Shown: piece by piece, positions 55,960-64,000 of the stretch
Layout: each line of letters begins with the position of its first letter
Numbering within the stretch: the stretch's first letter is position 1
Source of the DNA: Platycnemis pennipes
Taxonomy: Eukaryota; Arthropoda; Insecta; Odonata; Platycnemididae
Direction of reading: 5' to 3'
Assembly (NCBI GenBank): GCA_933228895.1
Contig: OW121854.1
Location: 12,465,131-12,529,130 of the forward strand
Length of the DNA stretch: 64,000 bases
Program-made: the position numbers and the translations under genes
The notes under the pieces: model-generated
Seen by the model: the letters and a program-made list of their open reading frames with translations, nothing else
Told to the model about the DNA's origin: nothing
The model's database searches: none

Positions 55960-56045
55960 TTGGTCGATATATGAGAAAACACCAATTTAGCCGACGTTTC
56001 GCCTCTTTATTGCGGCATCATCAGGGCTATTTGATACATAATTGA
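55960..56045 (-). mobile_element. Penelope-like terminus with hammerhead-like core
   Basis: On the minus strand CTGATGA (56018-56024) and GAAAC (55996-56000) flank a GCC/GGC stem. The sequence continues GTCGGCTAAATTGGTG. No coding sequence is attached. Confidence 0.5.
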
Positions 56046-56273
56046 AGTTTTTACATTTTCATTAATTTTTACAGTCTAGGATCAAAATTTAAAGAGAGGA
56101 AAAAAAAATGATTACAGAGAAAATCTTGTACATACATTTTGGTGACAATTTTTTATAAACAACAACAACAATGTTATGTTTCTTGGTTACAAAAACGAAA
56201 ACAAACAAAATTTTTTAAAAAAATTATTACATAAAGAATATTTATTTGTGTATGTATCATTTAATTAAAAAAA

Positions 56274-56289
56274 ATATATATATATATAT
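56274..56289. repeat. (TA)8 microsatellite
   Basis: A short TA run in an AT-rich stretch. Confidence 0.85.
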
Positions 56290-56429
56290 TTTTTAACAAA
56301 ATTGAATATAAAATGAATATGAATTTATAAGTTGATGGTGTTGTTGAGTAAGATATATTTATAAAGTTGATATAATGCTATGGTATATTTTACTTAAATT
56401 TTGAATATCGGTTCTATTATTGCATGCAG

Positions 56430-56545
56430 TGGGATTTTTTCGATCGATGACATTCATCGTCATCGATTTCAGTCTTCGCACCGCGATGACTGAAATCATC
56501 GTCGATAACTTCGATTAATCGACTCATCGCACAAGCCTACAGTGG
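56430..56545. repeat. ATCGATGA-rich inverted repeat cluster, possible hAT end
   Basis: TCGTCATCGATTTCAGTC and GACTGAAATCATCGTCGAT form an imperfect hairpin. The cluster ends TCATCGCACAAGCCTA, which reads TAGGCTTGTGCGATGA on the other strand, similar to some hAT termini. The partner end was not found. Confidence 0.4.
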
Positions 56546-56666
56546 GGTCTGATGGATCGACAAGGATTGTCTCTTAAGATAGGCGTAGAATCCGCGCAAA
56601 GCGCCCCCACATGGTGGGATAAGCTACCAGGTCGGCACATTCTTCCTCGCATCTATAAAAGGCAAT

Positions 56667-57413
56667 GGGGAATATGCATGAAATTTGTTTCTCAAAGATT
56701 AATGATGTACTTGATGCGAAATTTTCTCCCCAATTTAAATATATAAGCCAATTTTTTCTACGCCCACCACAAAGATTATTAAATGAATTTAAAATGTTCC
56801 CGGAAATTGAAGAAAGTCACGTGACCTAAAACGCCTTCTGACGTCACTGCACGGTATAGGTGCCATATTGCTACAGAGATAGACATTTATTTTTAACAGA
56901 AAACGAAGTGAATATAATGTTTGAGGTTTTAAGCCGTTTCTCCAACGAAACGGTGACTGAAAAAATACTTAAAAAAGCGCATTCCGACAATTTCCTTTGG
57001 TTGACTCCCTTATGGCGGCATTCTTCTTAAAAAAAACAGCGATTGCATAGGCGTTGTAGAAATTCATGGGCACTAAACAGGCATTATATGGACGATTTGC
57101 TCGTTACAATCCATACTACGTAAATAAAAAATCGAAATACAATCGTTTATTGTATTAAGCAAATGAGATAAATGCATACGTTATCGCCAAGTATTTATTT
57201 AACAACTTATCTACACGCATAAACAGATAAACAACGCCCATAGTGATACTGTGCCGTGACGTCGTGCGATGACGTCGTGTTTTTAAGCTGCCGAAGAGGT
57301 ACAATTTTCAAAGAGTAATATCTTTGTGACACAACTCAATTCTTCAGCTAAATTTTCGGCAAGCACATTCCAGCTAATAAACTTCACATTCAAAGAGTTG
57401 TAAAAAATAGTGC
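56667..57413 (-). repeat. Low-copy repeat R-750, copy 2 (inverted)
   Basis: Reverse complement of 20432-21185 with moderate divergence. The minus-strand frame continues past the stop seen in copy 1: FYNSLNVKFISWNVLAENLA, then EELSCVTKILLFENCTSSAA and stop near 57283. Similar residues in copy 1 after its stops suggest that this frame was once coding. No family was recognised. Confidence 0.75.
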
Positions 57414-57414
57414 A

Positions 57415-58287
57415 TGTTCCCCATTGATGACGAAGTTGATTGTTGATGGATTCAATTTGTGGGACCACGAGACAAGTTAAAACAACTCAGGGCTCTCTAA
57501 AATTTCACTGCTTTTTTAATTCGCCTCAACTGGTTTTGAAGAATCACGCTCGTCGAGAATGTAATGAATTTTACTATACTCTTAATAAAGTTATTTTATT
57601 TTTGTTTATTTATATAAAATGCTATAAATTGCTTGTCCGTTATTAAAACGATCTTGTTATTATTACGTCAACTGAATAAAACTACATAGTTCTAAAGAAA
57701 AGTTTTTGGTATCTCATGATAATAAATTATTTTCATTCCAATTTTTGCACGAACCGTAGATTTTTACACTCCCACGACAGCCAGGTTTTAATAAATAATT
57801 ATCATCATCTGGTGATTTGGTCTGGAATACTCAATTTTTTAGATAATCTGTGCCGTAAGTAAAATACAAAAAAATTAACATTTCGACTGTTCTATTATTC
57901 TTTAGGTTGCGTTCGGTAGTTTTTCTGTGGCTGGAAAATCACTCCTTACTTTCGACCGAGGAACTTAAAACAACTACTGGTTCCACTCTTTCAGCTTCGA
58001 ATAATTCCTTCCCAAGAGGTTTTCCTTTGATGTATCGTCTTCCTCTGATTTTTCGCGTCTCTTGGAACCCTCATTATCACGTCTTTTCATTTTCTTCTCT
58101 CTGATGACATTTATTGTGGAAGCTATCTTGACGCAACCTGACGGGCTGTGGCGTCGTTCCGTTTGATCTCGAGGCAAGATCTCTTATTTTACAATTTTAC
58201 GATTGATCTTGAAACATGACCCAGTGCAAATTGTTGAGCACATATATGTTAACTTATTTTTCATTATCCCGAAAATGACGACAAATG
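57415..58287. other. Unassigned AT-rich DNA
   Basis: No repeat or gene recognised. Confidence 0.4.
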
Positions 58288-58289
58288 GT

Positions 58290-58900
58290 CTTCTACATCT
58301 ACATCTACATAATACCCTGCAAGCCACCACAAGGGTGTGTGGCAGGGGGTGATTGCTCACCAAACATGCACTACATATCATGCATAAAAAAGGAATAGTA
58401 TTAATATAGTAGTCTGAACTACACTATTTAAAAAAGATAGAAATTGCAAAGAAAACATGCAAAAACATTCTGTTAGTAGGGTTAGCTTTAAGTACTCATA
58501 CCAACATGCAGCTACCAATGCTATTCATTGCTACTCTCCGATTGGACATATTTACCGTTATTCGTATCTCTTATTGTGCGAGGGAAAAAGGACATTTTGA
58601 ATCGGTCAGTTCGGCAATCAATTTCTCTAACTTTATGATTATGGTCCAGTCTGCCATAGTAAGTTGGGGTTCGTAAAATATTTTTAACATCATCACTGAA
58701 AATATTGCCTTGGAATTTGTGGAAGAGATTAAGTCTAAATTTCAACCTGCGATCTGACAATGATTCCCATTTCAATTCATTTAATAGACTGGTTACGCTA
58801 ATATAATTATCGTATCGTCCCTTTACAAATCTGGCCGATCTTCGCTGCACACGTTCAAGTTCATTACTTAGACCGATTTAGTAGGGATCCCATACACTGG
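58290..58900 (-). mobile_element. LINE-C copy (RT tail, 3' UTR and tail)
   Basis: The tail TCTACATCTACATCTACAT (plus strand) is followed by CCCTGCAAGCCACCACAAGG and TGTGTGGCAGGGGGTGA. One minus-strand frame of 109 codons encodes MQRRSARFVKGRYDNYISVT, LLNELKWESLSDRRLKFRLN and FKMSFFPRTIRD. It stops at 58521. A young-looking copy compared with the one at 1.3 kb. Confidence 0.92.
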
Positions 58901-58959
58901 TCTTTGCATCGAGCACTTAAATTATTGTCAATTATACAAGCACATACATCCATGCCCTA

Positions 58960-59045
58960 GGAAGTGAAAATCCTCCCCAGGTGGGATATGAACCCGTGAC
59001 CCTGGGATTGGCAGGCGAGGGATATACTCCGCCTCCGAAGGGTTT
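58960..59045 (-). mobile_element. tRNA-like SINE head, fragment
   Basis: Minus strand box B GGTTCATATCC (58984-58994) and an upstream box A-like GGCGGAGTATATCCC. No body can be delimited, because the next LINE end follows. Confidence 0.5.
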
Positions 59046-59089
59046 GATATCCCTTGTGCACTGAAGATATAGATGTAGATCTACATTTA

Positions 59090-59662
59090 TGTAGATGTAT
59101 ATGTAGGCTGAATTGTAGACTTAATCTTCTGGAAAACTTAAGTAGGGACATTTCACTATCGACGTTAATCATATATTGCTTGCTCCGAATTACTATGGTA
59201 GGTTCGATAATTCTAATAAAATTAAGGAAATAGAGTGCGGGACGGACAGGTTTAAAATGTCATTTTTTCCGCGTACGATTCAAGATCAGAACGTTAGGCA
59301 TCGCGTAAATCGGTAATAATTATAGGGGTAATATTCAGAGTAGGTCGATAGTATTTTTTATTTCCTGCATTTTCAAATCAATGTGTTACTCGCATGCATT
59401 GGTCTTAGTATTCCCTGGATTTTTTTTGGAAGGAAAGTTTATCTATTAAATTGGTGTCGGATTTCAAGTCATACGTGGTATTCGTGGGTGTGTCCTGCAT
59501 GATTGGGATTTGGTAGTTTTTTTTTTCTTTTTTTCCCCTAATTACTTTTAAAGGTGTGGTGTTTGTTTTGTTTTGTTCATTTTTGTTTGCTGTGTCATTG
59601 TTCCTGGTGTGGATGCACCCCCTGCCACACACCCTCGAGGTGGCTTGCAGGGTATGTCATAG
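59090..59662 (+). mobile_element. Diverged LINE-B/C relative, 3' end
   Basis: The plus strand encodes a tail similar to LINE-C (YYGRFDNSNKIKEIECGTDR, FKMSFFPRTI) with a different 3' UTR. It ends at CACCCCCTGCCACACACCCT, CGAGGTGGCTTGCAGGGTA. It appears to be a third subfamily of the same LINE group. Frameshifts are present. Confidence 0.75.
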
Positions 59663-59842
59663 AAAGATATAAGAAGACAGCGGTAGACGACACCTCAGAG
59701 TGAATGTGAGATAGAGGACAGCATTCTCTTCACTCCGTTTGGGCATCTACCACCTTGTGATTTCGACTCGTCTCCTCTCCGTAATATCCAACCACCAGCT
59801 TGGAGTCCATCGCTCCTCGGAATCGACCGATCACCACTGACC

Positions 59843-60512
59843 ATCTACATCTACATCTACACGATACCCTGCTAGCCACCGCGAGGGTGTGTGGCAGGGG
59901 GTGAAGATCACCAAGCATGCACTAATAACATGCAAACAAGCAACTATAGTGTCTTATGCAACTAGATTGTTAGTATATATAGTATTTAAGGGGTAATACA
60001 TGCATTATGCACTACAGAATACTCTAAAATATTTCCCCCCACCTATCCCTTTGCTATGATTCCTATTATGTTCTCTTATAGTACGTGGGAAAAATGCCAT
60101 TTTGAATCTATCGGTACGACAATTTATCTCTCTAATCTTATTTATCTGGTCGAATATAGCATAATACGCTGGTGTTTTTAATATGTGCCTAACATCTTCA
60201 GTAAAGATATCGGATTGGAATTTCTCTAATACATTTAATCTGTACTTTAACCGATAATGATTCCCACCCTAATTCTTGTTTTAATTCTGAAACACTAATC
60301 AACCTATCGTAACACCTTTTAACGAACCTAGCTGCTCTACGCTGCACACTGTCTAATTCTCTGATCATACCTAATTCATTCGGATCCCATACAATGGCTG
60401 CGTACTCAAGGTGGGGCCTAACTAGTGAAAAGTAACATCGCTCTTTTGTCTTCTCATCACATTTCCCAAGTACTCTTTTTATAAATCATAGCTTTTTCTT
60501 CGCTCGGCCGCA
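59843..60512 (-). mobile_element. LINE-B copy, longest in the window
   Basis: The tail at 59843-59862, CCACCGCGAGGGTGTGTGGC and GCATGCACTAATAACATGC are followed, on the minus strand upstream, by RT C-terminal coding sequence: FSLVRPHLEYAAIVWDPNEL, DSVQRRAARFVKRCYDR and SVSELKQ in changing frames (60250-60500). It shows that LINE-B encodes the same SLVRPHLEYA..VWDP block as LINE-C and is a sister family. Confidence 0.9.
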
Positions 60513-60751
60513 TATTTCCCGGATGTGTCTTCCCCAAGATCACCTGGTGTCTTTGTGCTGTGGAGCCACGAACTGCGTGAGCTGCGTCACGTGTCGGAGC
60601 CTTCAAGGTGGTGGTGGTGGAGCCAGGGTCCGGCTAGGGTCTTCTGGGAGGAAATTGGATTTCTGTGTGGATGGGCGGTCACGACTTGACGGGTTTGAAC
60701 TCGATTGGCTCCTATCCGGTGTCCGCAGGGTAGTAGGGTGGGTGCAAAATA

Positions 60752-60835
60752 TTCATCTGCATCTTCATCTACGCAATGCCCTGTGTGCCACCGCGAGGGT
60801 GTGTGGCAGGGGTTGAAAATCACCAATCATTCCCA
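60752..60835 (-). mobile_element. LINE-B-type 3' end fragment
   Basis: ATCTGCATCTTCATCTACGC, then CCACCGCGAGGGTGTGTGGC and AGGGGTTGAAAATCACCAA. Only the last about 80 bp of a LINE are present. Confidence 0.8.
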
Positions 60836-60956
60836 AACCATATGCGACTAAGAGCAACGGTTCTATTACATAACGGAAACATGTTAGTGATGGGAGTCAC
60901 GTGCCAGAAGATGTTTACCATCCACATAGTCATGAAGTGAACGACGTGAAGGGAAT

Positions 60957-61110
60957 TAAGGATCCTGGGCAGCGTAGTGGTCTGCGTAGTGGCCCGGGAA
61001 GCCGAAGGTCCGTGGTTCGATTACCGCTCAAGGTGAATGTTTTCTCATGGCAATTAATGTGAATTTTCACCGCTGTTCACGCGGCAGGATTGAAATATCC
61101 TACGTTTACC
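60957..61110 (+). mobile_element. tRNA-derived SINE copy 1
   Basis: Box A-like CAGCGTAGTGGTC (60970-60982), box B GGTTCGATTAC (61014-61024, last base decayed). The body CAAGGTGAATGTTTTCTCAT runs to GCAGGATTGAAATATCCTAC (about 61085-61104). Confidence 0.75.
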
Positions 61111-61254
61111 CCCAAGCGCGGCTTTAGCGCTGGATGGGGTTCACCTTTGGTCGTGGATCCTTGAAGCCCTTTCTCCTTTTCGTTGCCATCCTTGATGGAC
61201 CGCGAGGGCTCAACATCTAGTACCTTGAACCTCGGTAAAATGCTGGTGGGAATT

Positions 61255-61372
61255 ATGGATCCTGGGTAGCGTAATTGCCCGGAAAGGCAAAGGTCCGTGG
61301 TTCGATTCCCGGTCCAGGTGAATTTTTTCGCATGGCACGCCGCAGGATTGAAATATCCTACATTTACATTTA
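61255..61372 (+). mobile_element. tRNA-derived SINE copy 2
   Basis: GGATCCTGGGTAGCGTAATT with box A at about 61264-61278 and a perfect box B GGTTCGATTCC at 61299-61309. It ends in GCAGGATTGAAATATCCTAC as in copy 1, from which it lies about 150 bp away in the same orientation. Confidence 0.8.
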
Positions 61373-61389
61373 AAATTTAATGAGGCATA

Positions 61390-61425
61390 AACCAGGTTTC
61401 ACCCGTCAGGGCATCATCAGCTACA
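61390..61425 (-). ncRNA. Hammerhead-ribozyme-like core
   Basis: Minus strand CTGATGA (61414-61420), then a GCCC/GGGT stem with TGAC loop, then GAAAC (61396-61400). This is the cleanest core in the window. One U separates CTGATGA from the stem. CCTGGTTTATGCC follows. No Penelope coding sequence is adjacent. Confidence 0.5.
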
Positions 61426-61429
61426 ATAC

Positions 61430-63185
61430 ATTTCATAAGGAATTTTACCAAGTATTTTCCATCGTTGTGACATGGATCGGTTCTTCAGAGTATCGCTTTC
61501 CAAAGTGAAGTTTAAGAATATTTGCTACTCACATCAGGCAATGTTTAAAAGATTTAAGTCACCATCAGTTATTTCTGTGGCAATTCCCTATCAAAGCCGC
61601 TGATAAATAATGGAAAATATTTAACTTAAGAATATTTCCTGCACATACCATACAATAAGCCATTTCTAAACAAGTATAATAGACTAGAAGTTTTTTAGCA
61701 TCTGAGACACTTTCTCTTTAAAATTTAGTGTGGGAATTGGGTGGCCGTAATTTTTTTTGACAGCAAGTGATGCGCAACCTTGATGTGATTACGTATTAAT
61801 GAACAACAGCGCTAATGAATGCGCACGGTATGCCCTCAATCCGTTCGCGGGAAATGATTCTAACCGCGCGCGACGTGGATTTTACATCGCCGCATTTGAT
61901 CACTCTGTGGATTTCATGAAATTCCCGATGGGACCCCTAGCCGGCCAGGGTTCAGGTGCGACGCTGCGGGGGAAATATATTCAAAAGCATTAAATCTTAT
62001 CCCAGTCAACATTCGGTAATTTAATTTACCCCGGTACCCAAATGCTTCGGGCAATGCTATTCATGGGGACTCGGAATTGGGGATTAAATTTTAATTTAGT
62101 TTCCCAAGGCAATTACAGAATAACTCTGCTCCACGTTTGCTTTACCAGATTATCAAAATTCTCCTGGGCTAAACGAGCCTTTTGTTTCAGTTTCTAGGTA
62201 TATTATTTCTCCACATACCTCTCGGATATAGACATTTCTTTGAGTGGTGCCTGCATGGTTAGAGGCGCCATTGGAGTTCACATTATCTCTTCTGCGCTCC
62301 GCGCGTTCTTCCACTCGTAAAGTCTTGTGTCCCATTCCTATGCCTTGCGGGACTCCTCTTTTCTCCAGCATGTTTCCATCCGTCGTAGGTACCCTTTCAG
62401 CACCCCATTGTCTGCTGCCATGTCCCCATTACTCTACCTCTTTTGAGTATTTCTTTCGACGTCTCCGACGTAATATATCTCACGACGCGAAGGTTCCTTC
62501 TACTCCGCCCGCAGCTCCACTTCCTCCTCCTCCTCCTCCTCTCGTCTTTCAGAAGCTCCTCGGCCTATCCCATTCTCCAGTCACATACTAAGAGTCGGAC
62601 CCATTAAACCCCACGGGCTTAATGGTTCCGACTTTCAAATGTTTGTCCTCACATCATCCTCTTGGAGTCTCCTCATCAATTCTTTGGGTTACATGGTTAA
62701 TAAGGAGTGACCCTCTTCTGCTTAGTTCATATTTAAATATGTCTTACTTCTATCCCGTTCTCGTCAAGTTAACCTAACACTTAATCACTCTGGATCAACT
62801 TCTTGAAATTTCTCCCTGGTTAAACGCAATAGAGGTAAAGTTTGTGCCTTCCTTAGTAATTTTACGAAATAGTGCGGTCGATTTCAAACAATGCAACGTG
62901 GAACACTCTAAGTTTGCCTTCTTTTCTTATCTCATCCAGGATTTTCTGTCGTATTCCTATGATATAGCATCCAGCTCTTTGTACTCCTCCAAATGTTGTA
63001 TTTTCTGGCATATAACTTAAGATATTGATTTAGGATATTATTATAGACATATTATTTATACTCCTGGTTTATTTAAGTCTATCACTCTCTTTTACTCTCC
63101 CAGGGAATCTTTTACGTAAGCATAGTTTCCCATCCATTCCATACACTCCTCTGATTCCGTGTCCTCCGTGTTTTCATGTGTGTTG
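61430..63185. other. Unassigned DNA
   Basis: No gene recognised. The (CTC)n stretch near 62520-62540 gives proline/serine-rich frames. A minus-strand frame starting MLEKRGVPQGIGMG (62371) superficially resembles an RT motif but lacks supporting context. Confidence 0.4.
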
Positions 63186-63189
63186 ACTG

Positions 63190-63430
63190 AGCACTCTTAC
63201 CCACTCGGTGGCATTGCTGATTACGAACGTGTAAATCTGTCTAGACGGGAAAGATCACAGCACATGCTCCGCAATTCTATGTGTGTCTGGAGGTTTTTGC
63301 ACACGAAATTACATGTCGTCCTGAATACCTCCTTTTCGGTGTGCGTTGGAACAAATGCTGTGTCGAGAAAAGAGATCCTGTTTGCAGCACGTGCACTCAG
63401 TTTTCCGACTTTAGTTTCCATTCATTACAA
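63190..63430 (-). mobile_element. Possible Penelope-like RT remnant
   Basis: The minus strand encodes METKVGKLSARAANRISFLD, TAFVPTHTEKEVFRTTC and CKNLQTHIELRS. ..ISFLDT....T.......K..QTH..LRS resembles the part of Penelope-like reverse transcriptases after the catalytic motif (FLD... T..Y.KP..TH..L...S). The hammerhead-like terminus at 63594-63618 on the same strand fits. The match is weak and frameshifted. Confidence 0.35.
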
Positions 63431-63589
63431 ACTTTTATCGCAAGTTGATTTACAGTCTTTGAGTAAGATATCTTTCGTACTCCATGGTCCATTTCGAATT
63501 AAAAATAAAACTAAGTGACTACCTACTTATTTTTTTGTAATTTTTCCATAAGGTTACAGAGAAATAAAGAGAGATTTTTTGCTGATACA

Positions 63590-63622
63590 ACCAGTTTCAG
63601 CCGTTAGGTCATCATCAGGTAG
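63590..63622 (-). ncRNA. Hammerhead-ribozyme-like core
   Basis: Minus strand CTGATGA (63612-63618), stem with TAAC loop (ACC/GGC partial), GAAAC (63594-63598), same 20-base offset as the 61.4 kb copy. It lies upstream of the possible Penelope-like RT remnant. Confidence 0.4.
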
Positions 63623-63849
63623 ATACCTAGGTACGTACCTGATGGTCTATATCTCTGTACCTTGATTGAGAAGCATATTTAAATGTATAATGTTTGAAGG
63701 GATGATTAATTCACATTTGTAGTACTTCTCGAATGTTTCTTCGCATGTTGTATGAAACGTAGAAGTTGTAATATGTGTTCTGCATCATGTACATTCGTAA
63801 AAATATCTCCTTGGGTAGGTAGTATAAGTAAACTTTAGTACGAAGTACA

Positions 63850-63905
63850 TTTTTGGTGACAACTAACCACTTGCTACACATCCTCGAGGTGGCTGGTGGA
63901 GTAGT
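63850..63905 (+). mobile_element. Very degenerate LINE-B/C-type 3' end
   Basis: CCACTTGCTACACATCCTCG and AGGTGGCTGGTGGAGTAGTC loosely match the CCCCTGCCACACACCCTCG..GTGGCTTGCAGGGTA signature. No coding part. Confidence 0.3.
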
Positions 63906-64000
63906 CAGTTGATATATGCATAAATCTCTTATCATGTGATATTGGGAAGGAATTCTAAAGTATGATAGAGCATATTAACATGATGTAACCCCTGGGAGTT

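Noticed and set aside
62153..62371. Minus-strand KRGVPQGIGMG as an RT motif
   Set aside because: Resembles GVPQGS..G but lacks any upstream or downstream RT motif and is followed by an arginine-rich non-RT sequence.

Overview
Kind of genome: this is eukaryotic nuclear DNA, most likely from an arthropod and probably an insect. Very short broken reading frames, an AT-rich background with scattered GC-rich blocks, and dense non-LTR retrotransposon, SINE, MITE and Penelope-like remnants all fit a large repeat-rich insect genome. I cannot name the species. I found no intact host gene, no convincing host exon chain, no rRNA or functional tRNA gene, no CRISPR array and no bacterial-style operon. The window reads as intergenic or deep intronic DNA made of nested mobile elements. 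Family names used here (LINE-A to LINE-H, MITE-1) are working labels for this window. || Layout: 1.3-2.3 kb LINE-C remnant; 2.9-4.0 kb fold-back element abutting a LINE-A piece; 4.4-5.4 kb polypyrimidine tract; 5.6-6.4 kb LINE-D; 6.6-13.7 kb four MITE-1 copies, a tRNA-SINE with target site duplication (TSD), an hAT-type MITE with 8-bp TSD and another tRNA-SINE; 15.2-18.2 kb the longest LINE (LINE-A, endonuclease plus reverse transcriptase, minus strand) split by a LINE-B; 19.4-22.3 kb two further LINE 3' ends (F, E) around one copy of an unclassified repeat whose inverted partner lies at 56.7-57.4 kb; 23.4-24.7 kb a TIR element; 25.8-27.2 kb a tandemly triplicated LINE tail and an RT fragment; 27.4-28.0 kb a CpG-rich, promoter-like block; 29.8-33.0 kb LINE-B, LINE-C and a MITE-1 split by a nested element; 33.5-35.2 kb a compound inverted-repeat locus with a near-perfect 335-bp-arm palindrome; 36-39.3 kb SINEs and a MITE; 42.2-51.4 kb LINE-A, LINE-D, LINE-B, a 5S-rRNA-derived SINE with 15-bp TSD, a pogo-like element, MITE-1 and LINE-C; 53.8-56.0 kb LINE-D and a Penelope-like element with GIY-YIG remnant; 58.3-60.8 kb a cluster of LINE-B/C ends; 61-64 kb tRNA-SINEs and a probable Penelope-like RT remnant. 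|| How it works together: there is no pathway here. The logic is parasitic. APE-type LINEs (A-D) end in short simple repeats rather than poly(A); tRNA- and 5S-derived SINEs probably borrow LINE machinery; cut-and-paste MITEs insert into older repeats. Several insertions carry readable target site duplications, so the order of events can be reconstructed. || Most worth a second look: the 33.7-34.4 kb palindrome, the 5S-derived SINE, the SINE insertion with a twin-priming-like inversion at 9.7 kb, MITE-1 copies carrying CRE/CCAAT motifs, hammerhead-like cores near Penelope-type sequence, and the pogo-like element with regularly repeated internal motifs. All calls were made by eye; percentages, database matches and expression were not computed.
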